A stretch of 64,000 nucleotides of DNA from the NCBI GenBank assembly GCA_021324575.1, contig JAJPIW010000077.1, forward strand, positions 1 to 64,000, given 5' to 3'. The stretch is from Intrasporangiaceae bacterium. GTDB taxonomy: Bacteria; Actinomycetota; Actinomycetes; Actinomycetales; Dermatophilaceae. The notes beneath the pieces are model-generated. The model made no database searches. It saw nothing but the letters and a program-made list of their open reading frames with translations, and was not told where the DNA came from. The translations under genes were made by a program, and so were the position numbers. Positions 38,103 through 46,831 of this stretch are shown here, one piece after another (the first letter of the stretch is position 1; each line of letters starts with the position of its first letter).

Positions 38103-39200
38103 TCAGAGGTCGAGGTGGCAGGCGCCGGCGGCGGCGTTGACACAGGTCTGGATGGGCAGGTCGTCGCCCGGCTCGGCGATGGTGAGGTCGCCGGTCCGCA
38201 GGTCGCGGACGGCGCCCTCGCGCAGCGTGACGACGCAGCCGAAGCAGATGCCCATCCGGCAGCCACTGGGCATGAGGAGGCCGGCATCCTCGCCTGCGTC
38301 GAGGATCGGGGTGCCGCCATCGGCGTCGATGGTGCGGGCGGAGCGGTCGAAGGTGACGGTGCCGCCTTCGCCGGGCTCGATCACGGTGGGCCGGAAGCGC
38401 TCGACGTGGTGGCGGTCGGCCAGGCCGGCCGCGGCCCAGTGCGCCTCGGCGGCGTCGAGCAGACCGGTCGGCCCGCAGGTCCAGACCTCGCGTTCGTGCC
38501 AGTCCGGGACGATCCGGTCCAGGTCGGCCAGGTCAAGGATGCCGTCGACGTCGTCGTGGTGCTCGTGGAAGCGGATCCGGCCGGCTGCGGCATACGACCG
38601 CAGCTCGCCCCCGAAGATGACGGCCGAGCGGGTGGGCGCCGCGTGGACGTGCACGACGTCGGCGAGGTCGCCGAGGTAGTGACGCAGCATGCCCATGACC
38701 GGCGTGATGCCCGACCCGGCCGTGAGGAAGAGGACCTTCTCCGGCAGCGGCGCCGGCAGGGTGAAGTCTCCGGTCGCCTGGTCGAGCATGACCATGGTGC
38801 CGGGGCGCGCGTCGCGCACGAGGTGGTTGCTCACCTTGCCCTCCGGGATGGCCTTGGTGGTGATGCTGATCGTGCCATCGGCGGTCGGGGCATGGGTGAG
38901 GGAGTAGGCGCGCCAGTTGCGGACGCCGTCGATGTCGATGCCGACCCGGATGTACTGGCCGGGGCGGTGGCCGCGCCAGGCGCGGCTCGGGCGGAGGGTG
39001 ATGGTTGCCGCGTCGGCGGTTTCGGAGGTGATCGAGACGATCCTGGCGCGGAGGTCGGCGCCGGCGCGCAGCGGGCTGATCAGGTCCAGGTAGTCGCCGG
39101 GGACGAGGGGTGTGGTGAGGGCCTCGGCGAGACCGACGAGGCCGTCACGGACGCGCAGGCGCCACGGCGGGGTCGGTCGGGTCAGAGTCGATGTGCTCAC
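38103..39200 (-). CDS. desaturase electron-transfer protein: FAD/NAD(P) reductase with 2Fe-2S domain
   Basis: A 365-aa ferredoxin reductase. The FAD domain (RAWRGHRPGQYIRVGIDI, NWRAYSLTHAP) is followed by the NAD(P) domain (LFLTAGSGITPVMGMLRHYL, EVWTCGPTGLL). At the C terminus is a plant-type 2Fe-2S domain with cysteines in PSGCRMGICFGCVV and IQTCVNAAAG. It transfers electrons from NADPH to the adjacent desaturase. The start is GTG at 39200. An 11-bp perfect inverted repeat 9 bases upstream is a strong operator candidate for the operon; no TetR-type regulator gene is adjacent. Confidence 0.93.
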   Translation of the reverse strand: MSTSTLTRPTPPWRLRVRDGLVGLAEALTTPLVPGDYLDLISPLRAGADLRARIVSITSETADAATITLRPSRAWRGHRPGQYIRVGIDIDGVRNWRAYSLTHAPTADGTISITTKAIPEGKVSNHLVRDARPGTMVMLDQATGDFTLPAPLPEKVLFLTAGSGITPVMGMLRHYLGDLADVVHVHAAPTRSAVIFGGELRSYAAAGRIRFHEHHDDVDGILDLADLDRIVPDWHEREVWTCGPTGLLDAAEAHWAAAGLADRHHVERFRPTVIEPGEGGTVTFDRSARTIDADGGTPILDAGEDAGLLMPSGCRMGICFGCVVTLREGAVRDLRTGDLTIAEPGDDLPIQTCVNAAAGACHLDL

Positions 39201-39208
39201 CTACGGAA

Positions 39209-39236
39209 GCGTAACCTACGGAAGGGTAGGTTACGC
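39209..39236 (-). promoter_or_regulatory. operator-like palindrome before the desaturase operon
   Basis: GCGTAACCTAC (39209-39219) and GTAGGTTACGC (39226-39236) are perfect 11-bp complements separated by GGAAGG. Overlapping direct copies of CTACGGAAG (39201-39209 and 39217-39225) are woven into it. It lies directly upstream of the reductase GTG and is AT-rich for this genome. The layout suits a TetR-type fatty-acid regulator of desaturase genes; the regulator itself is not in the window. Confidence 0.65.
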
Positions 39237-39435
39237 AAGCGGAGGTTGTGTGGCTTCGGTCATGCCGTCCGGGCCGAGCAGGTGTCACAGGCCGTCGGCG
39301 CCGCGGGTTCTCGATTGTCGATATGCTGGGAGCAGAAGGAAAAACGTCGAGTTCCCAGACACGTGTCAGGAGAACCGGACGCGCGCAAGCGGATGCACCT
39401 GCACCGCCACTTCTTTGACCAGAAGGAGTGCGCGC

Positions 39436-40961
39436 GTGGACGACAACAATCAGAATTGAAAAGCCGACGACAACCGGCCCAGGTCTCGAGCTTCTTCACC
39501 TCAGACCTTGCGAGAAGCGTGGATTGCCCTGTCCGGGCTCAGCGCGGTCTTTCTCTTCGAGATGCTCGACAACTCGATCCTGAACGTCGCGCTTCCCACG
39601 ATCGGGAGGGATCTGCACGCCTCGACAACCGCGCTGCAATGGGTGACGGGCGCGTATGCCGTGGCGTTCGGCGGGGTGATGCTGGTGTTCGGCGCGATCG
39701 CCGACCGGTACGGTCGGCGACGGATCATGCTCATCGGGTTGGTCCTGCTCGGCCTGTCGAGCCTTGCCACCGCGTTCTTCACGAACGCCGGACAGCTCGT
39801 TGCCGTCCGGATGGCCATGGGCCTTGCGGCCGCCATGACGACTCCCCTGTCGATGGCGCTGTCCTTCCGGCTGTTCGACGAGGACAGCCTGCGGGTGCGG
39901 GCGCTGACCCTGGTCTCCACCGTGGGCCTGGTCGGGCTGGCCATCGGCCCGACCGTGGGTGGCTTTGTGCTGGCCGTTGCCCCCTGGCAGGTCCTGCTGC
40001 TGGTCAACGTGCCGATTGCGGCACTTGCGTTCATCGGCGTGCGGACCGGCATTGCCGCCGACGTCGCGACCGACCTCCACACCGACCCCCTGGATGTCAT
40101 CGGCGCACTCCTGGGCACCGCGACGATCGTGACCGCCCTCGTCGCACCCACCGGGTTCGTCGAGGAAGGCTCCGGCTCCTGGGTGCCATGGTCGGCCGCT
40201 GCGGCAGCGATCGTGCTGGCGATCCTCTTCGTCCGGCGCGAGCGCTCGACGCGTCAGCCGCTCATCGACCTCGCCCTGGTGGCTGGTCCCCTGGTCTCCA
40301 GCGGCCTGGCCTACAAGGCCGCAGCCGGCCTGTCCACCGCAGGGCTCGGCTACCTGGTGACCCTGCAGCTGCAGCTCGACTGGGGATCGTCGCCCGCACA
40401 CGCCGCCATCGGCCTGCTTCCCCAGGTCGTCGTCCTGCTTGCAGCCGGCCCCTTCGTCAACCGGTACGTGGAACGTGTCGGGTTCGAGAACGCCGCCTGG
40501 AGCAGCGCGGCAGCGGTCGTGTGCGGGCTGGCCATCTACAGCCTGCTCGGCAGCTCCGGCTACGCGTGGGTCGCCATCGCGCTCGTCCTCGTGGCGGCCG
40601 GGATGCGCGTCAACGGTGTCGTCGCCGGCACCAACGTGCTCGCGGCCTGCCCGAGAACCGGACCTCGATCGGTGCAGCCCTCGTCGACACTGCCACCGAG
40701 GTCGCCTCCGGCGTGGGCATTGCCGTGGCCGGCACCATCCTGGCGGCGTTCTTCACCGGCAGCATCGCCGCCTCCAGCTGGAGCAGGCATCAAGCGTCGG
40801 AGTTCGAACGGGCCGTCATGGTCGCGGGCCTCGCGCTCACTGTTGCGGCAACAGCGCTGGTCGGATGGGGCGTCCTGCGTCCGCGCAGTGCCGCAGCAAG
40901 CCAGACCTCAGCACGAGAAGAACAAGACCTGAAGAGCGAGCCGGTGACCGGCGACATGTGA
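39436..40961 (+). pseudogene. MFS (DHA2-type) drug efflux transporter gene, interrupted by a stop and a frameshift
   Basis: The product would be a 14-TM EmrB/QacA-like exporter: MLDNSILNVALPTIGRDLHAS, FGAIADRYGRRRIMLIG, RMAMGLAAAMTTPLSMAL, VGLAIGPTVGGFVL. GTG at 39436 has a good ribosome binding site (GGAG) but meets an in-frame TGA after seven codons (39457). The transporter frame continues directly afterwards, with only a TTG at 39508 as a later start. A second break lies near 40650, where GLPENRTSIGAALVDTATEVASGVGIAVAGTILAA... continues in another frame to 40961; one missing G would restore it. The seven-codon ORF could instead be a regulatory leader peptide. Confidence 0.75.
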
Positions 40962-41004
40962 GGGCCGGGACGCATGAGCTGTGAGGCGTCGCACAAACGG
41001 GTCA

Positions 41005-41030
41005 TCCCCGGATCGGCAGGGATCCGGGGA
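41005..41030. terminator. terminator hairpin between the MFS gene and lsr2
   Basis: TCCCCGGATC and GATCCGGGGA form a perfect 10-bp stem with a 6-base loop. It sits 44 bases after the MFS stop and 19 bases before the convergent lsr2 stop, and probably serves both. Confidence 0.75.
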
Positions 41031-41048
41031 CGACAGGTCGCACTGGGG

Positions 41049-41378
41049 TCAGGCGCCGGCCTTGTCGTATGCCGCCTGCACGTCGGCCGCGATCCGGCCG
41101 CGCTCGCTGACGGCATAGCCGTTGGCCCGGGCCCACTCGCGGACCGCGCTGACATCGCGACGGCCGCCGCTCTTGCTGGGGACCGCCTTGGTCGCCTTGC
41201 GGCCACCGGAACGGGTGGCGAAACCGATCCAGGTCGCCAGGCCGTTGCGCAGCTGGTCGGCATTGCTCGAGGAGAGGTCGATCTCGTAGCTGACCCCGTC
41301 GAGGGCGAAACTCACGGTTTCGTCGGCGTCGGTCCCGTCGGTGTCGTCGACGAGAGTGACTGAGACGCGTTTTGCCAT
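41049..41378 (-). CDS. lsr2: nucleoid-associated protein Lsr2
   Basis: A 109-aa H-NS-like actinobacterial xenogeneic silencer. The N terminus, MAKRVSVTLVDDTDGTDADETV...GVSYEIDLSSSNADQLRNGL, is the oligomerisation domain. The C terminus, VREWARANGYAVSERGRIAADVQAAYDKA, contains the RGR minor-groove hook that prefers AT-rich DNA. The ATG at 41378 has AAGGAA just upstream; the frame extends 12 codons further without family similarity. The upstream DNA (41380-41470) is clearly more AT-rich than the rest of the window. Interesting in context because the AT-richer intervals nearby (MFS leader, operators) would be likely targets. Confidence 0.96.
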   Translation of the reverse strand: MAKRVSVTLVDDTDGTDADETVSFALDGVSYEIDLSSSNADQLRNGLATWIGFATRSGGRKATKAVPSKSGGRRDVSAVREWARANGYAVSERGRIAADVQAAYDKAGA

Positions 41379-41450
41379 GGAAATTCCTTTGCTGGTCGTT
41401 CGGTGTTCAACCAAACTACGCCATGGCAGAACTTCAATGGCTATTAGGCG

Positions 41451-41630
41451 TCAACCATTCTCTTTGCTTGACAATTGGTCAGCCTCTCCGTGTTCGGCAT
41501 CCCACTTGCGCTGGGCGAGTCGTTCGCGTCGATCCCCCTCGAGTACGCCCTTCATGATCACGTAGAAGATGAATGCCGCGCCGAGGAACGGAATGAGCGC
41601 CGCGGCATACGGCCAGATGGTGTGGATCAT
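41451..41630 (-). CDS. small membrane protein coupled to lysS
   Basis: A 59-aa protein, MIHTIWPYAAALIPFLGAAF..., with one TM helix (about residues 6-27, running through IFYVIMKGV) and a charged cytoplasmic tail rich in Arg, Glu and Lys. The ATG at 41628-41630 overlaps the lysS stop (ATGA), and the frame ends with TGA at 41451. I recognise the general type (one TM, then VLEGDRRER...) from small proteins next to lysS in related actinobacteria. Function unknown. Confidence 0.8.
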   Translation of the reverse strand: MIHTIWPYAAALIPFLGAAFIFYVIMKGVLEGDRRERLAQRKWDAEHGEADQLSSKENG

Positions 41631-43144
41631 GACGACACCTCGGGCTTGAGGAGGGGAAACAGGATGGTCTCGCGGATACCGACTCCGGTGAGGAGCATGA
41701 CGAGCCGATCGATCCCCAGGCCGGTGCCACCCATGGGCGGGGCTCCGTACTCGAGGGCACGGAGGAAGTCCTCGTCGAGTGACATCGCCTCGGCGTCACC
41801 GGCCGCCGCGAGCAGCGACTGGGCCGTCAGCCGGTCGCGCTGGATGACCGGGTCGACCAGCTCGGAGTAGCTGGGGGCCAGCTCGACGCCACCGATGATG
41901 AGGTCCCACGCCTCGACCAGGCCGGGCTTGGAGCGGTGCGCCCGGGCGAGCGGCTTGACCGACTCGGGGTAGTCGCAGACAAAGGTGGGCTGGACGAGGG
42001 TGTCCTCGACGAGCTGCTCATAGAGCTCGACGATGAGCGCGCCGGCGCCCCACGCGGGGTTGGTCGCGATGCCGCGGCTGTCGGCGTGCTTGCGCAGGAT
42101 CGCCGCGTTCTCGGCCGTCTCCTCGGCGCTGACCGCCTCACCGAGCGCGTCGGCGACGGCGTCGACGATCGGCAGCCAGGTCCATTCGCCGCTGAGGTCG
42201 ATCTCCTGGCCCTTGTAGTCGGTGACGACCGGGCCGACACCGATGGCGGCGGCCGCGTTCTGGACGATGGCGCGCGTCTTGTCCGCGACGCTGAACTGGT
42301 CGCCGTAGGCCTCGTAGAACTCCAGCATGGTGAACTCGGCGGAGTGGGTGGAGTCGATGCCCTCGTTGCGGAAGTTCTTGCCGATCTCGTAGACCCGGTC
42401 GATGCCGCCCACGACCGCCCGCTTGAGGTACAGCTCGATGGCGATCCGCAGCGTCATGTCCTGGTCGAAGGCGTTGAGGTGCGTCTCGAACGGGCGGGCC
42501 GCGGCGCCGCCGTGGATGAGCTGCAGGGTGGGCGTCTCGACCTCGACGAAGCCGAACCCGTGGAGGGTGTCGCGAACCGAGCGGAGGATCGCGGCCCGGT
42601 TCCGGACCATGTCGCGGGCTTCCTGGCGGACGATGAGATCGGCATACCGCTGCCGGACCCGGCTCTCCTCGGACAGCTCCTTGTGCAGGACGGGCAGCGG
42701 GCGGAGCGCCTTGGACGCCAGCTGCCAGGTCGTGGCCATGACGGACAGCTCACCGCGCCTGCTCGAGATGACCCGGCCGGTGACGGCGACGTGGTCTCCG
42801 AGGTCGACGTCGGCCTTCCACGCGGCGAGGGCGTCCTCCCCCACCTCGGCCAGGCTCAGCATGACCTGCAACCGCGTGCCGATGCCCTCCTGGAGGGTCG
42901 CGAAGCACAGCCTGCCGGTGTTGCGGATGAACACGACCCGACCCGCGACGGTCACAACGTCGTCGGTCTCCTCGCCGGTGGCCAGCTGCCCCCACTGCTC
43001 GCGCACCTCCGCCAGAGTGTGGGTCCGGCCGACCGTCACCGGGTAGGCCTGACCGCCCTCGGCGAGGATCCGATCGCGCTTGGCGCGGCGGATCCGCATC
43101 TGCTCCGGGACGTCGGCCTGCGGCTCGGTGGGGGTGTCGCTCAC
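41627..43144 (-). CDS. lysS: lysine-tRNA ligase (class II)
   Basis: A 505-aa class II lysyl-tRNA synthetase. The N-terminal OB-fold anticodon-binding domain (VVTVAGRVVFIRNTGRLCFATLQ) is followed by the catalytic core: motif 1 near VETPTLQLIHGGAAARPF, motif 2 FRNEGIDSTHSAEFTMLEFYEAY, motif 3 GGTGLGIDRLVMLLTG. The start is GTG at 43144, which overlaps the upstream hydrolase stop (GTGA). Its own stop overlaps the small membrane protein. The motif-2 wording (DSTHSAEFTML) is the variant I associate with actinobacterial paralogues rather than the common TRHNPEFT form. There is no LysX-type membrane domain fused here; a separate MprF-like protein is encoded at 57.9-59.7 kb. Confidence 0.95.
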   Translation of the reverse strand: MSDTPTEPQADVPEQMRIRRAKRDRILAEGGQAYPVTVGRTHTLAEVREQWGQLATGEETDDVVTVAGRVVFIRNTGRLCFATLQEGIGTRLQVMLSLAEVGEDALAAWKADVDLGDHVAVTGRVISSRRGELSVMATTWQLASKALRPLPVLHKELSEESRVRQRYADLIVRQEARDMVRNRAAILRSVRDTLHGFGFVEVETPTLQLIHGGAAARPFETHLNAFDQDMTLRIAIELYLKRAVVGGIDRVYEIGKNFRNEGIDSTHSAEFTMLEFYEAYGDQFSVADKTRAIVQNAAAAIGVGPVVTDYKGQEIDLSGEWTWLPIVDAVADALGEAVSAEETAENAAILRKHADSRGIATNPAWGAGALIVELYEQLVEDTLVQPTFVCDYPESVKPLARAHRSKPGLVEAWDLIIGGVELAPSYSELVDPVIQRDRLTAQSLLAAAGDAEAMSLDEDFLRALEYGAPPMGGTGLGIDRLVMLLTGVGIRETILFPLLKPEVSS

Positions 43145-43989
43145 CCGGCCAAGGGTAACGAGGCAAGCAGGGCGTCGAGTACCCGGTTTCCCAGCCTCCG
43201 GTCAGCGTCCTCGGTGCCTCCGTACCCATAACCCTGGGTCGGCTGGGCGGGCGGCTCGTCCGGCAGGATGACGCGGTGCCCCGCGGCGGGTTCGTGCAGG
43301 ACCGTCGTGTCCATCCCGTATGCCGCGCGCCTGGCCCTGATCAGCTGGGCGAAGGCCGCGCTCGGCCAGACCGCGTCGTCACCGCCGGACGCGAGGACCA
43401 GGTCGGCGGTGATCTGCTCGACGGCGATCGTGGCTGCCGGCTCGCGGGCCGGGAAGGTCCGCAGGCTGGCCTCGTAGACCTGCCGCGGCGTGGTGAACTC
43501 CGGTCCCTGCCAACAGGTTTGGTCGACGAACGGCATGAAGTGGAGCGGGTCGCCGCGCCAGGCGAAGGAGCTGCGCTCGATGGGCCGGTCGTCCTCGGTC
43601 AGCGTCGGGGTGGCCCAGACCACGTGGCTCGGGGCGAGGGCGACGACTGTGTGGAGGCGTTCGTCGGCGATGCCGAGCAGGAGCGCTGCGAGAGCGCCGA
43701 AGGAGGTGCCCACAACGCCGAGCCGGTCGGAGATCCCGGCGAGCCGGTCCAGGTGCGGGGCGAAGGACTCGACCGGCACCTCCCCCAGCGTGGCCGGCTG
43801 CGGCGCCGCGCCGAACCAGCGGATGGACAAGGCGGCCAGGCCGTGGTCGGCGAGCACCCGGCACCGGTCGGTCTGGACGCGGCCGCTGCTGCCCGACAGG
43901 ACGAGCACGGCACCCCGCGGTGGGCGGTCGTCGGGCACCACGAGGAGCCCCTCGGGCGCGGTCAGCTGCTCCACCGGCATACGGCTCAT
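43141..43989 (-). CDS. acyl-CoA thioester hydrolase/BAAT-type alpha/beta hydrolase
   Basis: A 282-aa alpha/beta hydrolase whose overall pattern matches the BAAT C-terminal-like group: GAVLVLSGSSGRVQTDRCRVLADHGLAALSIRWFGAAP, nucleophile in GVVGTSFGALAALLLG (Ser), acid in LASGGDDAVWPSAAF, His in EPAAGHRVILPDEPP. The substrate is unknown. The ATG at 43989 is used; an ATG 9 bases later is also possible. The stop overlaps the lysS start by 4 bases, so it is the first gene of the lysS operon. A second dienelactone-type hydrolase at 14 kb is not closely similar. Confidence 0.85.
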   Translation of the reverse strand: MSRMPVEQLTAPEGLLVVPDDRPPRGAVLVLSGSSGRVQTDRCRVLADHGLAALSIRWFGAAPQPATLGEVPVESFAPHLDRLAGISDRLGVVGTSFGALAALLLGIADERLHTVVALAPSHVVWATPTLTEDDRPIERSSFAWRGDPLHFMPFVDQTCWQGPEFTTPRQVYEASLRTFPAREPAATIAVEQITADLVLASGGDDAVWPSAAFAQLIRARRAAYGMDTTVLHEPAAGHRVILPDEPPAQPTQGYGYGGTEDADRRLGNRVLDALLASLPLAG

Positions 43990-44138
43990 CCCATCACGAC
44001 AAGCCGCCCAAGCAACGCGTCATGCAGTTGCCGCTCCACGGAGAGGAATCTGCATGAGCCGCTGGCTCGCCCACGATGGAGCATGGCCGACGACGGGCGG
44101 ATGGCGCCGTTGCCGGTCCGCAGGCCGGGCCGCTGGGG
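43990..44138. other. 149-bp gap between nadC and the lysS operon
   Basis: It contains an 8-bp inverted repeat (TCATGCAG at about 44021 and CTGCATGA at about 44051) around 22 bases. It may be a regulatory or terminator element for the nadC end. I see no gene. Confidence 0.4.
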
Positions 44139-45020
44139 TCAGGGTGAGTCGAGGTCGAGGGCGATGTCGAGGATCGGCGAGGAGTGGGTGAGCCCACCGA
44201 CCGAGAGGTAGTCGACGCCGGTGGCGGCGTAGGCCGCGGCCACGTCGAGGGTCAGCCCCCCGGTCGCCTCGAGCTCGACCTGCTCGCCGGTGGCCCGGAC
44301 CGCCTCGACCGTGGCGCGGAGCAGGTCGACGGACATGTTGTCGCACAACAGGAAACGCGCCCCGGAGGCCACCGACTCCAGCGCCTCGGCCGTCGTCGTC
44401 ACCTCGACCTGGACCGGCACCTGGGGGTGCTTGGCCCGAACGGCGTCGTATGCCGCGGTGAGACTTCCGGCGGCGATCTTGTGGTTGTCCTTGATCATCG
44501 CGACGTCGAAGAGGCCCATCCGCTTGTTGGTGCCGCCGCCGCACCGGACGGCGTACTTCTCCAGGGCGCGCAGGCCGGGTGTCGTCTTGCGGGTGTCCAG
44601 GACCATCGCCCCCGAGCCGGCGAGCGCGTCGGCCCAATGCCGGGTGTGCGTGGCCTCGCCGGAGAGCCTGCACAGGATGTTGAGCATGGTCCGCTCGCCG
44701 ATCAGCAGGCTCTGCACCGGGCCGTGGAGGGTGGCGATGACATCACCGCGCGTGACCCGGTCACCATCCGCGACGTGGGCGTGACCGGTGACCGTCGGCA
44801 GGCCCAGACGGTGCGACACCTGGTCGAAAACCGTTGCAATGACAGGGATCCCAGCCACGACGCCGTCGGCGCGTGCCACCACCCGAGCCGTCGCGACCTG
44901 GTCCCGCGGGATCGTCGAGTCGACGGTGACGTCGACGCCCGGGTTGCCGCCGAGGTCCTCGTCCAGGGCGCCGCGGACGACGGCGAGAGCCGCCGCCGCG
45001 GGGAAGTCGTGGTCGCTCAC
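44139..45020 (-). CDS. nadC: nicotinate-nucleotide pyrophosphorylase (carboxylating)
   Basis: Converts quinolinate and PRPP to nicotinate mononucleotide in NAD synthesis. The 293-aa protein shows ERTMLNILCRLSGEATHTRHW, VLDTRKTTPGLRALEKYAVRCGGGTNKRMGLFDVAMIKDNH, VEVTTTAEALE and LEATGGLTLDVAAAYAATGVDYLSVGGLTHS, all standard. The GTG at 45020 overlaps the nadB stop (GTGA). It is the last gene of the panC-nadB-nadC run. Confidence 0.96.
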   Translation of the reverse strand: MSDHDFPAAAALAVVRGALDEDLGGNPGVDVTVDSTIPRDQVATARVVARADGVVAGIPVIATVFDQVSHRLGLPTVTGHAHVADGDRVTRGDVIATLHGPVQSLLIGERTMLNILCRLSGEATHTRHWADALAGSGAMVLDTRKTTPGLRALEKYAVRCGGGTNKRMGLFDVAMIKDNHKIAAGSLTAAYDAVRAKHPQVPVQVEVTTTAEALESVASGARFLLCDNMSVDLLRATVEAVRATGEQVELEATGGLTLDVAAAYAATGVDYLSVGGLTHSSPILDIALDLDSP

Positions 45021-46819
45021 GCGTCCTCCTCGATCAGGTCGGCCGCCTCGGCCACGGTGGGGTCGCTCGTCTCCCGCACGGCAGCGGCCTCAGCGGCATA
45101 CGCGAAGGTCAGGCCGACCGAGCCGTCGGCAGCCCGCACGGCCGAGGTGTTGCCGCGCCAGCTGGCATCGTCCTGCGCGGGGAAGTCCGTGCGCATGTGG
45201 CCACCGCGGGTCTCCTCACGGACGTGCGCCATCGCCGTGAGCAGCTGCCCGAGCTGGAGCAGGTTGGTGGTCTCCCAGGACTGCGGTCCGGGCGCGTCGT
45301 GGTTCGCGCCCTCGGCGAGGTCGGCCAGGACAGCCGCTGTGGCCCGGGTCGACTCCGAGGTGCGGACGGTGCCCGAGCCGGCGGTCATCGCCCGCTGCAG
45401 GTCGATCCGCTGCGCACTCCCGAGCAGCGCGGTGTCCGTCGAGTCGACAACCACCGCAACGGGATCGGGCACCGCGGGCAGCCCGCCACCACCGAGCCGG
45501 TCGGTGATGTCATCGGCGATCCGGTGGGCATAGACGAGCCCCTCGAGAAGGGAGTTCGAGGCGAGCCGGTTGGCGCCGTGGACGCCCGTGCACGACGTTT
45601 CACCACAGGCATAGAGACCACGCAGCGAGGACCGGCCGGCCAGATCGGTGTGCACGCCGCCCGAGGCGTAGTGCTGAGCGGGCGCGACCGGGAGCAGATC
45701 GGTCGCGGGGTCGAAGCCGAGGTCTCGACAGCTGGCGACGATCGACGGGAAGCGCCTCTCGAGGAACTCGGCGCCGAGGTGCCGGGCGTCGAGGCAGACG
45801 TGGTCGGTGCCTGTCGCCTGCATCCGGGCCACGATGGCCCGCGCCACGACATCGCGCGGCGCGAGGTCGGCCAGTGGGTGGATGCCGGTCATGAACCGCA
45901 CACCGTCCCCGTCGACGAGGAACGCGCCCTCACCACGGACTGCTTCGGAGATGAGCGGCTGCTGCCCGTGCGAGCCCTCGCCGAGCCACAGGACGGTCGG
46001 GTGGAACTGGACGAACTCGACGTCACGCATGACGGCCCCGGCGCGCAGCGCCGCCGCCATCCCGTCGCCGGTCGCTACTGATGGGTTCGTCGTCGAGGAG
46101 TAGATCTGCCCCAGGCCGCCGGTGGCCAGGACGACAGCCCGTCCGTATGCCGCGCCGACGCCGTCGACCTGGCCCTCGCCGAGGACGTGGAGCGTCACGC
46201 CGACAACGCGGGAGTCGTTGTCCTGCAACAGGTCCACGACCATCGCGTGCTCGACGACCTCGATGCCGGGGTCGTCGATGACCCGGCGGAGCGCGGCGAT
46301 GAGGGCGCGGGAGATCTCGGCTCCGGTCGCGTCCCCGCCCGCGTGCGCGATGCGGTCACGGTGGTGCCCGCCCTCGCGGGTCAGCGAGATCTCGCCCGAC
46401 GCGGTCCGGTCGAACTCGGCGCCGAGGGCGACGAGCTCACGCACCCGTTGGGCGCCCTCGGTGACGAGGACCCGCACGGCGTCGACGTCGCACACCTCCG
46501 CGCCGGCGATGAGCGTGTCGTGGAGGTGGTCCTCGGGTGAGTCCTCCGGTGCGAGTGCCGCGGCGATGCCGCCCTGGGCCCACTGTGTCGAGCCTTCGGA
46601 CAGGACGGTCTTGGTCACGAGCAGGACGCGGTCCACCCGCCGTCGCAGCCGCAGTGCACAGGTCAGGCCCGCGATCCCCGACCCCACGACGATCACATCG
46701 GCCGAGGTCGACCACCCGGGTTCGGCCGCCGTCAGGCGTCGAGGGATGCGCAGGGCCGGCCAGTCGGCCGGCAGGTCGACCGGCCTGGGCGCCGGCAACC
46801 CGGGCGAGGGATCAGTCAC
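45017..46819 (-). CDS. nadB: L-aspartate oxidase
   Basis: A 600-aa flavoprotein oxidising aspartate to iminoaspartate, the first step of NAD synthesis. The FAD motif is VIVVGSGIAGLTCALRL near residue 40. The covalent-flavin-free succinate dehydrogenase-like motifs are SEGSTQWAQGGIAAAL, HHRDRIAHAGGDATG, GAVMRDVEFVQFHPT and ASGGVHTDLAGRSSLRGLYACGETSCTGVHGANRLASNSLLEGLV. The C-terminal extension is long for the family. GTG start. quinolinate synthase (nadA), which is needed for the intermediate step, is not in this window. Confidence 0.96.
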   Translation of the reverse strand: MTDPSPGLPAPRPVDLPADWPALRIPRRLTAAEPGWSTSADVIVVGSGIAGLTCALRLRRRVDRVLLVTKTVLSEGSTQWAQGGIAAALAPEDSPEDHLHDTLIAGAEVCDVDAVRVLVTEGAQRVRELVALGAEFDRTASGEISLTREGGHHRDRIAHAGGDATGAEISRALIAALRRVIDDPGIEVVEHAMVVDLLQDNDSRVVGVTLHVLGEGQVDGVGAAYGRAVVLATGGLGQIYSSTTNPSVATGDGMAAALRAGAVMRDVEFVQFHPTVLWLGEGSHGQQPLISEAVRGEGAFLVDGDGVRFMTGIHPLADLAPRDVVARAIVARMQATGTDHVCLDARHLGAEFLERRFPSIVASCRDLGFDPATDLLPVAPAQHYASGGVHTDLAGRSSLRGLYACGETSCTGVHGANRLASNSLLEGLVYAHRIADDITDRLGGGGLPAVPDPVAVVVDSTDTALLGSAQRIDLQRAMTAGSGTVRTSESTRATAAVLADLAEGANHDAPGPQSWETTNLLQLGQLLTAMAHVREETRGGHMRTDFPAQDDASWRGNTSAVRAADGSVGLTFAYAAEAAAVRETSDPTVAEAADLIEEDA

Positions 46820-46831
46820 GGTGGGCCCTCC

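Noticed and set aside
36714-40961. A 1415-residue plus-strand ORF spanning the desaturase, reductase and MFS genes
   Set aside because: Only its last ~100 residues are meaningful, being the out-of-frame C terminus of the MFS transporter; the rest is antisense to the desaturase and reductase genes.
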